Origin: Amorphophallus konjac
Taxonomy: Eukaryota; Streptophyta; Magnoliopsida; Alismatales; Araceae
Assembly (NCBI GenBank): GCA_022559845.1
Contig: CM040126.1
Location: forward strand, 121,558,886-121,622,885
DNA: 64,000 nucleotides
Direction of reading: 5' to 3'
Part shown: one piece after another, positions 22,471-36,190 of the stretch
How the letters are laid out: each line of letters begins with the position of its first letter
How positions within the stretch are numbered: the first letter of the stretch is position 1
Position numbers and translations under genes: made by a program
The notes under the pieces: generated by a model
Told to the model about the DNA's origin: nothing
The model's input: only the letters and a program-made list of their open reading frames with translations
Databases searched by the model: none

Positions 22471-23886
22471 TGAAGTCCCGGAATCAATGGCACCCAAGAG
22501 GGGGATTGAATTGGGTGAAAACAAAGTTTTATCAAAGTTCTACACAATTTTAAGATTATGCGAGAATGCTAAACAATAGGTGCAGAATGAACCAGATCTA
22601 TCAAAGATAATCACTGCAATAGCCTTTGGTACTAGGCGGAGTTAAGAAATCAGTAGATTTACTCACGCAAACTGTCGTCTTTCCGACAAGAGTAACCTTG
22701 TCAGTCTGATTCCAGCTTTTGATATACCATGGATCTATTTGATGGTGATCAATAAAACAAGATCTAAAGATAGCAATTAAACTAAATCCACAAGCATGCG
22801 CAGAAGTGGGATAGTAGAAAAGGAGCAAGCCACAAGGAGACATCGATTTTTAGGTGGTTCGGATGCCACAGCAGCAACCTACGTCCACCCCTCACCAACC
22901 GTGAGGATCCACACACTATCTTGTGAAAGGATACAAGATCAACCACACACACACACACACAAAAGCAATCAAACTTGACTGCACACACACACACACGGAT
23001 CTGTGAAGATCCACACACACACAAATGGTTTAGGATTACAACCACAAGACACTTGAAGAAGAGAAGGATGTGAGAATGGAAGAACACAAGAACAAGGGCT
23101 TGATTAGTGCTCCCCCTTAGTTGATGAAGGATTCCTTGGATGCAGCTTGAGGTCCACTTGATGCAAGCTTGATCTTCTTCAGATGTGGCTTGATCTTCAC
23201 TCTAGAAAGAAGGAAGAAGAATAAAGAAATCTTCTCGGAGCACTGTTCACGTCTACAGTGCAAGTTTCCTCCTTCCCACCTTTGGTAGCCTCCTTTGATC
23301 CACAATAAGCATTAGGGTTTTCCAATCCCTCTTGTATATGTTTTATAGGTTCTTGACCAGATCTAAAATTTCTAGAGAGTTTGGTTGCTTAGGGATTAAA
23401 CAATGCCAAAGAGAATGGCTTTTCTCGAAATGATAAAAAGTCAACAATTGTTGGCAGCTCGGGGCTGGCGGTCGACCTACAGAGGCCATCGGTCGACCGC
23501 CAGGGGCCGTCCTGTGGCAGTTTTGCTGCTGGGAAAATAGGTCGACGGTCGACCGCCAGGTTCACAGGTTGCCAGACTTGAGTTCTGTTATTTTAGGTTG
23601 ACCGCCAAAGGTCCACAGGTCGACCTCCAGTCTCCAATCCTGCAAAAATCAAGTGTTAGCTCACTTGAAACTATCCATTGGTTCGATGCTTGAAATGGGC
23701 TTGTGTTATAGTTGATTACAAGTTGGTTTAAATTCGATATAACACATGGAAGGATTCATTAACACAAGTGTGAAATGGGATGAAAATTGATGGTTTAAAG
23801 CATGAAACTTCGTTTTAAAACAAGGTACATGGGACATAAAAGTCCTGGGTTTTCTTATCATCAAAATCACTCGGATATGTTCAACA
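22471..23886 (-). repeat. 3' LTR of copia element 2
   Basis: 1416 bp. Holds a 13-bp-arm dyad (23465-23477 and 23491-23503; CTGGCGGTCGACC and its complement), a minus-strand TATA box at 23340-23347 (TATAAAAC) and a short CA run at 22943-22962. It lacks a 14-bp hairpin tip present in the 5' LTR (junction near 23546) and keeps a 36-bp segment near 22912-22945 that the other LTR has lost. Confidence 0.92.
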
Positions 23887-23900
23887 ATCTCCCCCTTTTT
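23887..23900 (-). promoter_or_regulatory. Polypurine tract
   Basis: On the minus strand AAAAAGGGGGAGAT directly precedes the 3' LTR; it primes plus-strand DNA. A second copy of the motif (CAAAGGGGGAGAAG) lies near 24396-24409 and a third, diverged one near 26329-26342. Confidence 0.88.
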
Positions 23901-24476
23901 GATGATGACAAAAACTAGGCATTAGATTTGCATTTTCACCAATGTGCCTTTGAGAGAGTTTTGGAAGCATCGTGAATCACATTTGAAATGCAGTTGAAAT
24001 CCATCAAGTTGAAACATTTGAACTCACGATGTGAAGGCATTCAACACGTCCATTTCAACGCAACATATCACTTTCAACACAAGCACGTCAACGAATCCAT
24101 ATCAGCCATTCAATACTTATTTGCCATATTGACAAGAAGTGAGATAGGAGAGAGCCAATCTTGTAAATTCAAAGAGTGCATTCTTCCATTCATTCTCATT
24201 AGATCCATACAGGGTACACGGAATGCAAGAGCTGAAAGAGGGAATGCAACCACTAAATGCAAACTACTAATGCAATATAACCAAATAACCAAATGCAATA
24301 CAACGTGCTCAAACTAAAATGCAAGATATAAACATGCATGCAAGCAGGCACAGACACACACACATAGCATATATATATATGCCTAATATTCTACTTCTCC
24401 CCCTTTGACATCAGCAAAAAGGAGAGGGAAGGGATACAAAAAGTGGACAAAGGTGACACTAGAGAGCCAAGAACAG

Positions 24477-25841
24477 CTACTCAGTAGGGTGATCCGTAGC
24501 TTCCTCACCATGAACATCATTCGGGGGACCATCACCATGGGTGGAACCAGCAGGAGGAAAACGATTCTCAAGGCCATGGAGAAGCTCATCATGATGAAGA
24601 AGCTGGCTACAGATGGAAAGAAGGGATTGGTTGGTGAGGCGGAAAGCCTCACGGTTGTCTTCATGGCTGGCATAGAGAGTGGCCATATGGATAGACAGAT
24701 CATCCAGAGCGTGGGTGAAGGAGTCCATTCGTCCAGTCATGGTATCCATAAAAGTGTCCAGACGCCCAAGAGAGGAGTCAATGCGGGTTTCCATGCCTAA
24801 AAGACGCCGGTCTAGAGCCTCATATTCCCCCCAAGTGGAATGCCCAGCTCCCTGAGCGGAAGACTCCCCATGAAAGTACTGCGGTGGTGGAGGGAGAGCC
24901 ACTGGAGGAGGCACATCTTCGGGCTGGACTGGTGCAGGTGCATCGTGGTGATCTTGCTGTGGGTTCGGATCTTGTTCTTCTTCAATGACATTCTCTTCCC
25001 CATAAACTGGGATAGCACGACGAATTGTACCATCTGTAGCACGGTAATATCCCATATCTGAGAAAATCTTATGCTCATTATAAATGTCATCATGGCGGAC
25101 CAGAACAAACTGCTTATCCTCCAATGGGACCCTGATAGAAGTGAACACTCCAGTGAGTTGAGAAGCATAAGGCAGGGACCGCCGTAAATGTGTCCGGCAT
25201 CGACTTATCAGTTGAGTCATGAGCCATCCCATATTAATTAATTCACCATTCATAACATGATAGAACAGGAATCTGTGCACTTCTGTCACTTCATCTCGGC
25301 TGCCACTCTTGGGATAAATAAGTGTAGTAAACATATGATGCAGAACCCGTTGCAGTGCGGGAAAGTGGTTGGCATTGAGCTCAATGAGGTCACTCACACC
25401 ACGCACAAAATCACAGCTCGTCATGGCAATGAAACTTGCCTCAACCTCACCATGCCCAAAAGTCATGTCTGCACCATGTGAAGAGACACCCAGGGCATGA
25501 TTGAATAATTCTGAATAAATTCAAATCTCAATGCCCTTAACCATTGTGTATAATCTTCCATCTTTGTCAACCAAATTACCATAGAATTGTTGTACTAGAT
25601 AGGGATAGAACCGATTGTATCTAGTGACAAAGTCAATCCACCCTGGTTGCATTGAAAAACCTATATAAATGTCGGGCAGGATTTCATTCAACTCTTGAAA
25701 ATCGACAAGACGAGGGTCGATGATAGACCTTGGAGGTAACCTGGGTGCGGGAGCTTGTGGTGGAGGTGCGACCGGAGCTTCACGTCTCCGAGCACTAGGT
25801 TCCCCTTGGAGAAGACGCCGAGCACTCCTTCTAGGTGCCAT
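24477..25841 (-). pseudogene. Post-pol ORF with plant-transposon-type domain, one in-frame stop
   Basis: Starts at 25841 (MAPRRSARRLL), reads 107 codons to a TGA at 25521-25523, then continues in the same frame to 24477, 454 codons in all. An Arg- and Pro-rich N-terminus is followed by a globular region (LVDFQELNEILPDIYIGF, FVRGVSDLIELN, VHRFLFYHVMNGELINMGWL) resembling the putative plant transposon protein domain found in plant retroelement ORFs. A proline-rich linker (PPPVALPPPPQ) and a long helical, probably coiled-coil C-terminus follow. I see no signal peptide or membrane segment, so it is not a clear envelope protein despite its envelope-like position. The TGA may be a CGA-to-TGA change or a readthrough site. 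Function unknown. Confidence 0.75.
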
Positions 25842-26666
25842 TTAGACTAAGAAACCCGCTGAAAGTGTGATCCGCTTGAGAGGTAGAACCTCTACCTTGG
25901 GATGGAGAGAGAGACACCGGGGAGGACTGTGAACACCGTCTCCACGCTCTGGAACTCAGGGAAGGGTGGCACGAGCGCAAGAATGCCGGCGAGGAGGCGT
26001 TCCGAAATGGAAAACAATCGACCGGATCGTGCTCGGGGAGGGAAGATGTGGGGTTTTTAGGGCTTGAAAGGTGGGAGAGAGATGTGCTAGGGTTGATGTG
26101 GAGTAAGGGAGAGAGAAGGGAAAGTGATGGAATGAGAGAAGGGGGGAGAAAACCCCCTTAAAAAGGGGTTCGGACGTGGCTGAACCGGGCCGGTTCACCG
26201 CTGGCGGTCGACCGGCACGAAGCCAGCGGTCGACCGCTGGGGCATAGAAAACCCCATTGTTCACCCCGAGAGAAAAGGTGTTTAGCCAGCGGCCACCAGA
26301 GATAGAAGTGGGCTCCATGACCCTGTGGACTCCCCCATTTTCACAGATCACTTTTTCTTTTTCATTTTTCTTCTTCCTTTTTTTTGTTTCTAAATCCTTT
26401 TTTTTTATAGCTAAGCCACGAAAGATATCAAGCAGGAGTCGACTATGGAAACCCTTGAATGGAGACTGCTAAGAGCACTAGATCACTAGTCCACATTTAT
26501 TTATCAAGGAATATTCAGTTTTAGGAAAATGTCAAGGAAGAAGTGTATATAAATATAAGTACAGGCACACATGCTAGGTATAGTCATACACAATAGAAAT
26601 GAACCACACACAATGCATGCATCTCACATAATCTACCCAACGAAAAAGAAACAACCTAGTGCAGAC
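25842..26666 (-). promoter_or_regulatory. Interval between pol and post-pol ORF with LTR-like palindromes
   Basis: CTGGCGGTCGACC (26201-26213) and the perfect 18-bp palindrome CCAGCGGTCGACCGCTGG (26223-26240) lie about 370-400 bp upstream of the ORF start at 25841. The same 13-bp words are in the U3 of both LTRs, about 150-250 bp upstream of the TATA box. A clear TATA box for this ORF was not found. Use as a separate promoter is inference. Confidence 0.55.
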
Positions 26667-29600
26667 CTAAGTACGTATGCCCTCACCCTTACACATGTCA
26701 AGTTCTCTCCTAATTTTATTGAATTGATCCTGATTTAGGGGTTTTGTGAAGATGTCAGCCAGTTGGTTAAGTGTGTCAATGAACTTGAACTCAAAAACCC
26801 CTTTACCTACATGATCTCTCAGAAAATGATGCCGAATGTCAATGTGTTTGGTTCTGGAGTGTTGAACAGGGTTTTTAGATAAACTAATTGCACTCGTATT
26901 ATCACATAAGATGGGCACACAATCCACTTCAACATTCAAATCAAGCAATTGATTTTTGATCCAAAGTACTTGGGCTCCACAACTTCCGGCGGCTACATAT
27001 TCAACCTCGGCCGTTGAGAGAGCTACTGAATGTTGTTTCTTGGAGGCCCATGAGACAAGACACCCACCGAGAAACTGACAGTACCCACTTGTACTTTTAC
27101 GATCTACAATGCATCCGGCATAATCCGCATCGGTATAAGCAATTAAATCAAAAGAACTATCGATGGGAAACCACAAGCCAAAATCGACAGTGCCAATAAA
27201 GTATCTAAAAATGCGTTTGACAGCTGATAAGTGGGATTCTTTAGGGCATGACTGGAAACAGGCACAGAGACATACACTGAATTGAATGTCAGGACGACAA
27301 GCTGTAAGGTACAGTAGTGATCCGATCATACCTCGAAACAGTGTAGAGTCTACTGTTTTACCATTTTCATCCTTATCCAGCTTTGTGGTAGTGGCCATGG
27401 GAGTTGATATGGGTTTGCTTCTGCCATCCCATATTTCTTCAGCAGTTCCATAGTATATTTGGCCTGATTGATGAAGATTCCTTCTAAAGTTTGTTTCACC
27501 TGCAATCTAAGGAAGAAAGTCAGCTCCCCCATTAAGCTCATCTCGAATTCTCCTTGCATAATTTTTGCAAATTCATCGCATAAAACATTGTTAGTAGCTC
27601 CAAAGATGATGTCATCCACATACACTTGAACTACTAAAATGTCTTTACCTGATCTCTTTGTGAAAAGTGTTTGGTCAACCTTACCTCTCTTGAAACCATT
27701 TTCAACCAGAAATGAGGTAAGCCGTTCATACCACGCCCTTGGTGCTTGCTTTAGTCCGTATAGGGCCTTTTGGAGCTTGTATACATGTTGTGGATGTTTG
27801 GAATCTTCAAAACCTGGAGGCTACTCTACAAAAATGTCCTCCTTGATATAGCCGTTAAGAAATGCAGATTTAATATCCATTTGAAATAACTTAAAGTTCA
27901 AGGAACAAGCATAGGATAATAAGATTCGAACAGCTTCAAGTCTAGCAACCGGTGTAAAAGACTCATCAAAATCAATACCCATCTCCTGGCTATACCCCTT
28001 GGCTACAAGCCGTGCCTTATTCCTAACCACCAATCCCGCATCATTTAGCTTGTTTCTGAAAACCCAACGGGTTCCAATAGTGGGATGGTTCTTGGGACGC
28101 GGCACGAGAGTCCACACCTCGTTTCATTCAAACTGGTGCAGTTCTTCATGCATAGCCTGAATCCAGGATTCATTTTGAAGAGCTTCACGAATATCCTTGG
28201 GTTCTTCTTGTGATAGCAAGGCCATCAAGTCTTCCTCTTCTACTTGCCTTAGGGAGGACCTAGTTCTTACCCCATCCTCAAATTACCTATGATGTTCACA
28301 GCTGGATGATCCTTTAGAAGAGTGGAGGAGCTGGGTAGATCAGGATGCTGCACTTGTGGTTCTTGTAGTGTCTCGAGTGTAGGATCTTCATCTTTTTCAC
28401 TATTACTTGAGGTTGCTTTCAATGGTTCATCCTTAGCCTTGACACTCATTGAGTTCTTAGGAGCTTCATCTGCATCCACAGTAGAAGAAGTTTGATTTGT
28501 TGATTTTGATTCGGTTTCATCAAAAATCACATGAGGACTTTCCTCAACAACCAAGGTTCTTTTATTAAATAGTTGGTAGGCTCTAGAATTGATTGCATAG
28601 CCTAGAAAAATGCCTCTGTCATTCTTTTCATCAAATTTGCCTAGGTTAGACTTACCGTTATTGAGAATGTAACAGGAGCATCTGAATGGTTTAAGATAAG
28701 AAATGTTTGGTTTCTTACCCTTGTAGAGCTCGTATGGAGTTTCTTTAGAATAGGCCTTACCATTGTCCTGTTGATGATGTGGCACGCTGTACTTACCGCC
28801 TCAGCCCAGAAGTACTTGGGTAGAGAGTTCTCACTAAGCATGGTTCGAGCCATATCCAATAATGTTCTATTTTTCCTCTCCACTACTCCATTTTGCTGTG
28901 GCGTCCTTGATGATGAAAAATTGTGTGTGTATCCCTGCTCTTCACAAAAGATGCTAAATTCATGATTTTCAAACTCACCACCATGATCGCTCTGTATGGT
29001 AGTGATGAGGTGACCTCTTTCATTTTGGATTTTCCTGCAAAACACTTGAAATTCCATCAAGGCATCACTTTTATTGGCTAAAAATAGCACCCATGTGAAT
29101 CTGGAGTAATCATCAACAATTACGAATCCAAAAGATTTGCCTCCTAGATTGGATATCCTGGTGAGGCCAAACAGATCAATATGCAGCAGTTCTAGAGGCC
29201 GGGAGGTAGAAACAATATTTTTGTTTTTGAAAGAGGCACATGTCGCTTGCCTTTTGTGCAAGCCTCACACATTTTATCGCTTTCAAATTTCAATTTGGGC
29301 AGACCTATCACCAAGTCATGTTTAGACAACTTAGAGATCACTCCAAAACTAGCATGACCTAGTCTTCGGTGCCATAGGCATGCATTCTCATGGTTGTTAG
29401 CTACCAAACACACATTATCAATCGAAACATCATCAAGATCAATGGTGTACACATTGTTGCTCCTTTTACCGATGAATTTGATTTCATTTGAATTTTTGCA
29501 CATGACAAGGCAGTGAGTCACATCAAAAACAATCTTAAAACCCTTATCACACAACTGACTTATACTCAGCAAATTATGATTCAAGCCTTTCCCAGAAGGA

Positions 29601-29811
29601 CATTTTCAATCAAGGTCTCAGAACTTTTACCTATGTCTCCAACTCCGATTATTTTACCTTTGTCCTTCCCGCCAAAAGCAACTAAACCTCCTTCCTTTTC
29701 TTGCAGCTTGGAGAACACCTTCTTGTCCCCTGTCATATGCCTTGAGCAACCGCTGTCCAGATACCATTTGCTCCCCCTGGCTTCAAGACATAGCTGCAAG
29801 AGATAATTTTC
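26667..29811 (-). pseudogene. pol: pol of copia element 2 (PR-INT-RT-RH)
   Basis: It follows gag in the same frame, separated by a TGA at 29812-29814. Protease WYLDSGCSRHMTGD, GAG-pre-integrase LWHRRLGHASFGVISKL with CEACTKGK, integrase (HIDLFG, QSDHGGEF, TPQQNGVVERKN), reverse transcriptase ([32 protein letters not shown]) and RNase H (YTDADYAGCIVDRKSTSGY, STAEVEYVAAG, KHIDIRHHFLRDHV) follow in order and end near 26667. Frameshifts fall near 29582, 29240, 28690, 28270, 27640 and 27390, with a further stop near 27820. All domains remain, so it is a full-length but dead pol. Confidence 0.9.
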
Positions 29812-31644
29812 TCATGCAATTGTTTTTGGTACCCAAACAAGTTTGGGTCCATAAGAGTTAGTCCAGCTCTTTGAATGTGTCCTTTTTGCCCATGGAGCAT
29901 GATATTTAGGTGTGCTTTGTTTGAACCAGGAGTTGGACATCACATGACCAAATCTACCACAGTGAAAGCAATTAACATGTGAGAATGTTCCTTGGTATCT
30001 GTGTGGCTTAGACTGAACATGTTGGGGTTTGGTGTGAGAACATGAAGCATAGTCATTTTCTTGTCCATGCACGTGAGATGTGGTGATCTTGTGTTCAAAA
30101 GATTTTTTATTCTGGGGTATGTACCCCAATCCTTCTCTTCGGAAGTTAACTTTAACTCCCAAAATGTTATCTAGGTTATGTTTCCCTTTAACAAGCACAG
30201 AAAGAGTGGATTGCAGGTCAGTCACTTCTTTATTCAAGCTCACATTTTCATTTTTGATTTCTGACATGGAGAAAGTCAGAGTTTCTTTTTCATTTTTGAG
30301 TTTTTCACATATGTTTTCAATTTCACAAATTTTGCATGAAAGTTCCTCTTTAATTCTCTCAAGATCGGAAATTGTTTGAAGTAGAGTTTCTTTTTCTTCA
30401 GATATCTCAAACCATTCTTGTTCAAGTTTCTCAAATCTCACATAAATATCATCATGGGTTGACTCACCAATCTTTTTCTTGAGATCTTTATTTTCACTTT
30501 TGATTTTTTTGTATCTTGTATACAGCTTTTCATATTCTGACTCCCACTGTTCATTTGAAATAAGGTCCGGGTCAGAATTTACCTCGGTTGAGTCATCTTC
30601 ATGTGCCATAAGACACAAGTTTTCCACCAGCTCTTGAATTTCTTCATCAGATGATTCATCCTCTTCGTCGCTCCACGTGGCGACCATGGCTTTGGGCTTT
30701 CTGAATTTATCTTTCTTGAATTTCTTCTTCAGATCTGGGCATTCTCCCCTCATGTGCCCGGGCTTCTTGCACTCGTAGCATATTATGCTACTTGGTTTGC
30801 TTGATTCACCCTTAACTTGATTGAACTTCCTTGGGTCCCTTCTGAAGTTGCCTTGAAAGTTCCTCTTCCTTCTCAAGAATTTCCTCACTTGATGAGTGAT
30901 CATTGCCAAGTCTTCTTTTTCATTGCTTCCTTCACTGGATTCATCTTCTTGCAGGTTATCATCAGACTGATGAGCTTTCAGTCCAACAATTTTCTTTATC
31001 TTTGTGTCCTCCTCAGTCGTTCTCTTCATGTTTATCTCATAGGTCATTAGAGACCCTATGAGCTCATCCAACGGCAATGTAGACATATTTTTGGAATCCT
31101 CAATTACTGTGGCTTTTGTGTGCCACGCGGATGGAAGTGACCTCAAAACCTTCCTCACCAGTTCGAAATTTGTGTACTCCTTCCCGAGGCTCTTGAAACC
31201 ATTCGTGATCTCAGTTAACCTTGCGAACATTTCTGAGATTGTTTCCTCGGGCTTCATTCTGAACAGTTCATAATCGCTGATGAGCAAGTTGGCCTTTGTT
31301 TCTTTAACCTCTGAGGTTCCTTCATATATGAGACGCAACTTGTCCCACATTTCTTTGGCTGAGCTACACATAGACACACGAGAGAACTCATTAGGATGAA
31401 TAGCGCATTGCATAATATTCATAGCATTGAAATTTACAGTGTATTTTTTAATTTCTTCATGTGTCCATTTCTCTTCGTCATCGCCGAGTTTGTACGGACC
31501 CTTGTCCACAACTCTCCATATCTCATACTCCTGGGCTATTAGGAAGACATGCATCCTATTTTTCCAATAGGAATAATTCAAGCCATCGAAGTAAGGAGGA
31601 CGATGAATTGAGTGGCCCTCAGGCATAGTTCCCTTGTTTGCCAT
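29812..31644 (-). CDS. gag: gag of copia element 2, open over 610 codons
   Basis: Nucleocapsid polyprotein, the only intact long gene of the window. UBN2-type capsid region at about residues 15-215 (YWKNRMHVFLIAQEYEIW, LVRKVLRSLPSAWHTKATV), a zinc knuckle C289-C292-H297-C302 (CYECKKPGHMRGEC), a long Glu/Lys-rich coiled coil at about 370-500, the Sirevirus-like motif ILGVKVNFRREGLGY, and a second knuckle near residue 565 whose last Cys is replaced by Ser (CFHCGRFGHVMSNS). It ends GPKLVWVPKTIA. The start at 31644 lies about 50 bp after the primer site. The stop is followed in frame by protease, so pol would need readthrough of TGA. Confidence 0.9.
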   Translation of the reverse strand: MANKGTMPEGHSIHRPPYFDGLNYSYWKNRMHVFLIAQEYEIWRVVDKGPYKLGDDEEKWTHEEIKKYTVNFNAMNIMQCAIHPNEFSRVSMCSSAKEMWDKLRLIYEGTSEVKETKANLLISDYELFRMKPEETISEMFARLTEITNGFKSLGKEYTNFELVRKVLRSLPSAWHTKATVIEDSKNMSTLPLDELIGSLMTYEINMKRTTEEDTKIKKIVGLKAHQSDDNLQEDESSEGSNEKEDLAMITHQVRKFLRRKRNFQGNFRRDPRKFNQVKGESSKPSSIICYECKKPGHMRGECPDLKKKFKKDKFRKPKAMVATWSDEEDESSDEEIQELVENLCLMAHEDDSTEVNSDPDLISNEQWESEYEKLYTRYKKIKSENKDLKKKIGESTHDDIYVRFEKLEQEWFEISEEKETLLQTISDLERIKEELSCKICEIENICEKLKNEKETLTFSMSEIKNENVSLNKEVTDLQSTLSVLVKGKHNLDNILGVKVNFRREGLGYIPQNKKSFEHKITTSHVHGQENDYASCSHTKPQHVQSKPHRYQGTFSHVNCFHCGRFGHVMSNSWFKQSTPKYHAPWAKRTHSKSWTNSYGPKLVWVPKTIA

Positions 31645-31691
31645 TGATCAGATCTTGCTCAAGATCGTTAGATCTGATGAAATTGAGCTTT

Positions 31692-31704
31692 GGCTCTGAT
31701 ACCA
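31692..31704 (-). promoter_or_regulatory. Primer-binding site, tRNA-Met(i)
   Basis: On the minus strand TGGTATCAGAGCC, 2 nt inside the 5' LTR, complementary to initiator tRNA-Met. Confidence 0.92.
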
Positions 31705-31706
31705 AT

Positions 31707-33229
<1,523 letters not shown>

Positions 33230-33234
33230 CTGTT
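33230..33234. repeat. Target-site duplication CTGTT, right of copia 2
   Basis: Identical to 22466-22470. Confidence 0.9.
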
Positions 33235-33881
33235 GATGCCGGACGGGGAGACCGTTGCCGGTTGAAGGCTTCTGCTGCCAGTTCAGTCCTTCTGCTGGAT
33301 GGGCCCTTGGGCTATCGGATCGGGTGGATGATGCCAGTGCAACTGGTTGAAGCGTTCGCCGAGCTGCCGGATGAAGCTTGCTAGGCCTGCCGGTTGAGGC
33401 TTCTAGCCAGCCTGCCGGATGGGGCAGCTACCGAATGGGCATAGTGCGCTTCAGGTTAAGCCATTTTACTGCTGTCGGTTCAGTGCGTTGAAGGGCTATC
33501 GGATGGTGCAGTGGCCTACCAGATGGCTCAATCTTTTCCTTCTTTTTCTTCTTTCATTCCTGGGCTTTTGTGACCCGATCCAATTTCTTCGGGCGTCTCG
33601 AGCCCGCCGTTGTATTCTTCACTGCCAAGGCTCTAGAGCTGAGTCTTCAGCAGTGCATTCATTTAGGAAAGCCACGGCTTCCTGCAACTTTAATTCATCC
33701 ATCCGGACATAGCTTCATGTCATGCGGAAAGCATATTCTTGTGGTCTGGTCATTCAGACCCTCTTCTGGTATTTCTTCGTTATTGGGTCGATAGAGCCAA
33801 CCTCGAGGGAGTGCATGCTATAGGCATTTTGTCTTCCCATAATTGTGGTCTATTTTGGGTGTCATATTTTGTGCGTCAACA
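33235..33881 (-). repeat. LTR-like fragment, right piece
   Basis: Continuation of 21840-22465 across copia 2. It holds repeated words GCCGGATG, CCGGTTGA.GCTTCT and GCTATCGGATGG between 33236 and 33520, and the minus strand begins TGTTGACGCACAAAATATG at 33881, like a Tat/Athila-type LTR start. No coding capacity recognised. Confidence 0.35.
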
Positions 33882-36190
33882 CAAATCCATATGTAGTACC
33901 CTTAGAATTTTTCTGGTAATTTTCTAGAATTATTAAAAATCTAAAGAGAATTATTTAAGCATTAAATAGGCTTAAGTGGGCTTAACCATTCAAAGCCATT
34001 GATTTAAAAGCCCAACTACTAATTAGATAAATAGGTCCACTTAAAATGGGCCTTAAACCCAGAAACCTAAGCTTTTGGCCCAAGCCCAAACCCTAGAGAT
34101 GTATTAGGAAAAATTCCCTAATTAAAGGAGATATTAAGCGGGGGATAATTAGAGTTTGAATTAAAATAGAAGTCAAATTTCGGCAAGCTAGGTAAGTCGC
34201 GATCAGTCACACGACCGTGACCTGATGATAGCGGTCCAGGCCCGATAGTGACCTACTTCCCTAAACGGAAAGAGATAAACCCAAGAAAGTTTGGATTTTT
34301 ATCCACCCAAGCGCGAAGGATCGATGTGATCTAGCATGAGAACTTGCCTAGGACTCTTAGGGGATCGAATTGACACCCTCTAGGACCCATAATTACATCT
34401 AATCCCTCAGCCCTAGGCCATCCTCTATAAATAGGTCCAAGGTTCGTCCTGCGCGAACCCCTAATTTTGGATCGCGTGGTTCGAATGTATGGTATCATTA
34501 TCTCTAGTTCATCCTTTAGAACTTTTTGATCCTTTTAGTATCTTCTAATGACCCTCTAATTTTGGTATTTGGAGATCCAGCAACTCAGGAGATAGAACGC
34601 TTGGAAGTTGCTGGTTCCATGCAAGACGCGCAGGAACGGGAGCCTTCTTCTAGCAAGAAATTCGAAGTTTAAAGACTAACCCAGAGGTAGGTTATCTCAT
34701 GACTGGCTAAAACATCAATTTAGGAGTAAAAGCCCTCTATTTTCTCTTGGTTTCATGCCCCATGCTCGAAAATTTCATATTTTTCCACGACTGCGCAATA
34801 GGGTTTATACACTCATGCTATCCATATAATTTCAACTAAAAGATGAAACTTTCTTGATCACCTGTTCTTTTTTATGCATTGTTCACATATTAGCATGTTT
34901 TCCTTCCAATTTTATATAGGATGCATATCTATTTGCCATGAAATAGGCTCTGCACGCCGGACTGTTGCTTCTGTCTGGAGACGGATAGATAACGGTCCTG
35001 CAGAGACCGCTATCCTCAAAGAGCGATCTCCAATAAACCGCGATCTACAGTGTTCACCGCAAACAGTGACCAGATTTAACCCTTTTTACCCTGATATATA
35101 TATGAGTTTTCATATTATAATTCGTGCTATTATGGTTCTATTGCATGACGTTTTAAGGGGTTATGTTCGGTTGACATATCATGCTTTGAAACCTAGTTTT
35201 ACTTTATGCTAATTTCATGCCAAAACTATATAGTATTGTACTTAAGGGTTTTTGCATTTGATGCAAGTTCCTACACTTTGATTTATGTTTTAGCACATTT
35301 CCTTCTCATCTTATTTCTGATTTCTATTACCTACACATAGCCTGTACTCCGGTGCGACGCTATTAGTCACCACACTTATAGGAAAAATTTCTTGGACTTG
35401 AGAGCCTCTCCATTGGTTATTCCTTCTTCCATACTATGTTATCTTGTTTCAAGGCCTCTGTAAGACTCCGCGAGCCTAGGATTCCCACTAGGACACCATG
35501 CTGGTTGTACCTTAAAAGCCCAAAGTCTAGAAGAGCACTTGTGTCTTATGCATTTTTCTGCACTCTATTTTGATCGCGGCCAGGATGTGACCGCTACCTA
35601 TAGATAGCGGCAGGCCAATGACCGCGACCTTGTTCAATCAGTAGACTTCTGGCTAATGTCGACCCCTTCCTCTTCCGCGTCGACTACACTCTTGATCGCG
35701 CCCTAGACATGGCCGCTACCTGCGTTCTGCCAGTGTGTTCATTGTGTCGGCCCAGCCTCAATCCTGTGTCGACTCACCTTCTGCGCACTGACCAGATCAT
35801 GGACCCTGCTCGACCGCTACCTTAAGATAGCGGCCGTCTCATAATCGCGTTCTGTCAACTTTCTGTTCACGTGAGGTTTGACCCATGGGTTGATCTTGCT
35901 CTGTTCTCAGGTGATCTTCTAATTATCTGAAACCAAAACCTTAATTATTAAGTCATTAATGAACTATGGTAGTTGATTAATGTATCATTATGATGTCGAA
36001 TTCCTCCCATAGCGTAACCTTCTTACTAAATCATTATTGACCTCTCATGTTCATTTTGGTACGTTCTTACCTTGGTTACATTCGCCATGAAATTATTGTT
36101 GAACTTGATATTATTGGCCTACTTTTATTCTCGTGGAAGTAGCTTGATTTATAACTTGAAGATGCAAGGGCAGGCATGGACTGTGTTCAA

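Noticed and set aside
24477..25841. Viral-type envelope gene
   Set aside because: Position fits, but no signal peptide, transmembrane segment or furin-like site is visible, and the similarity is to a plant transposon domain.
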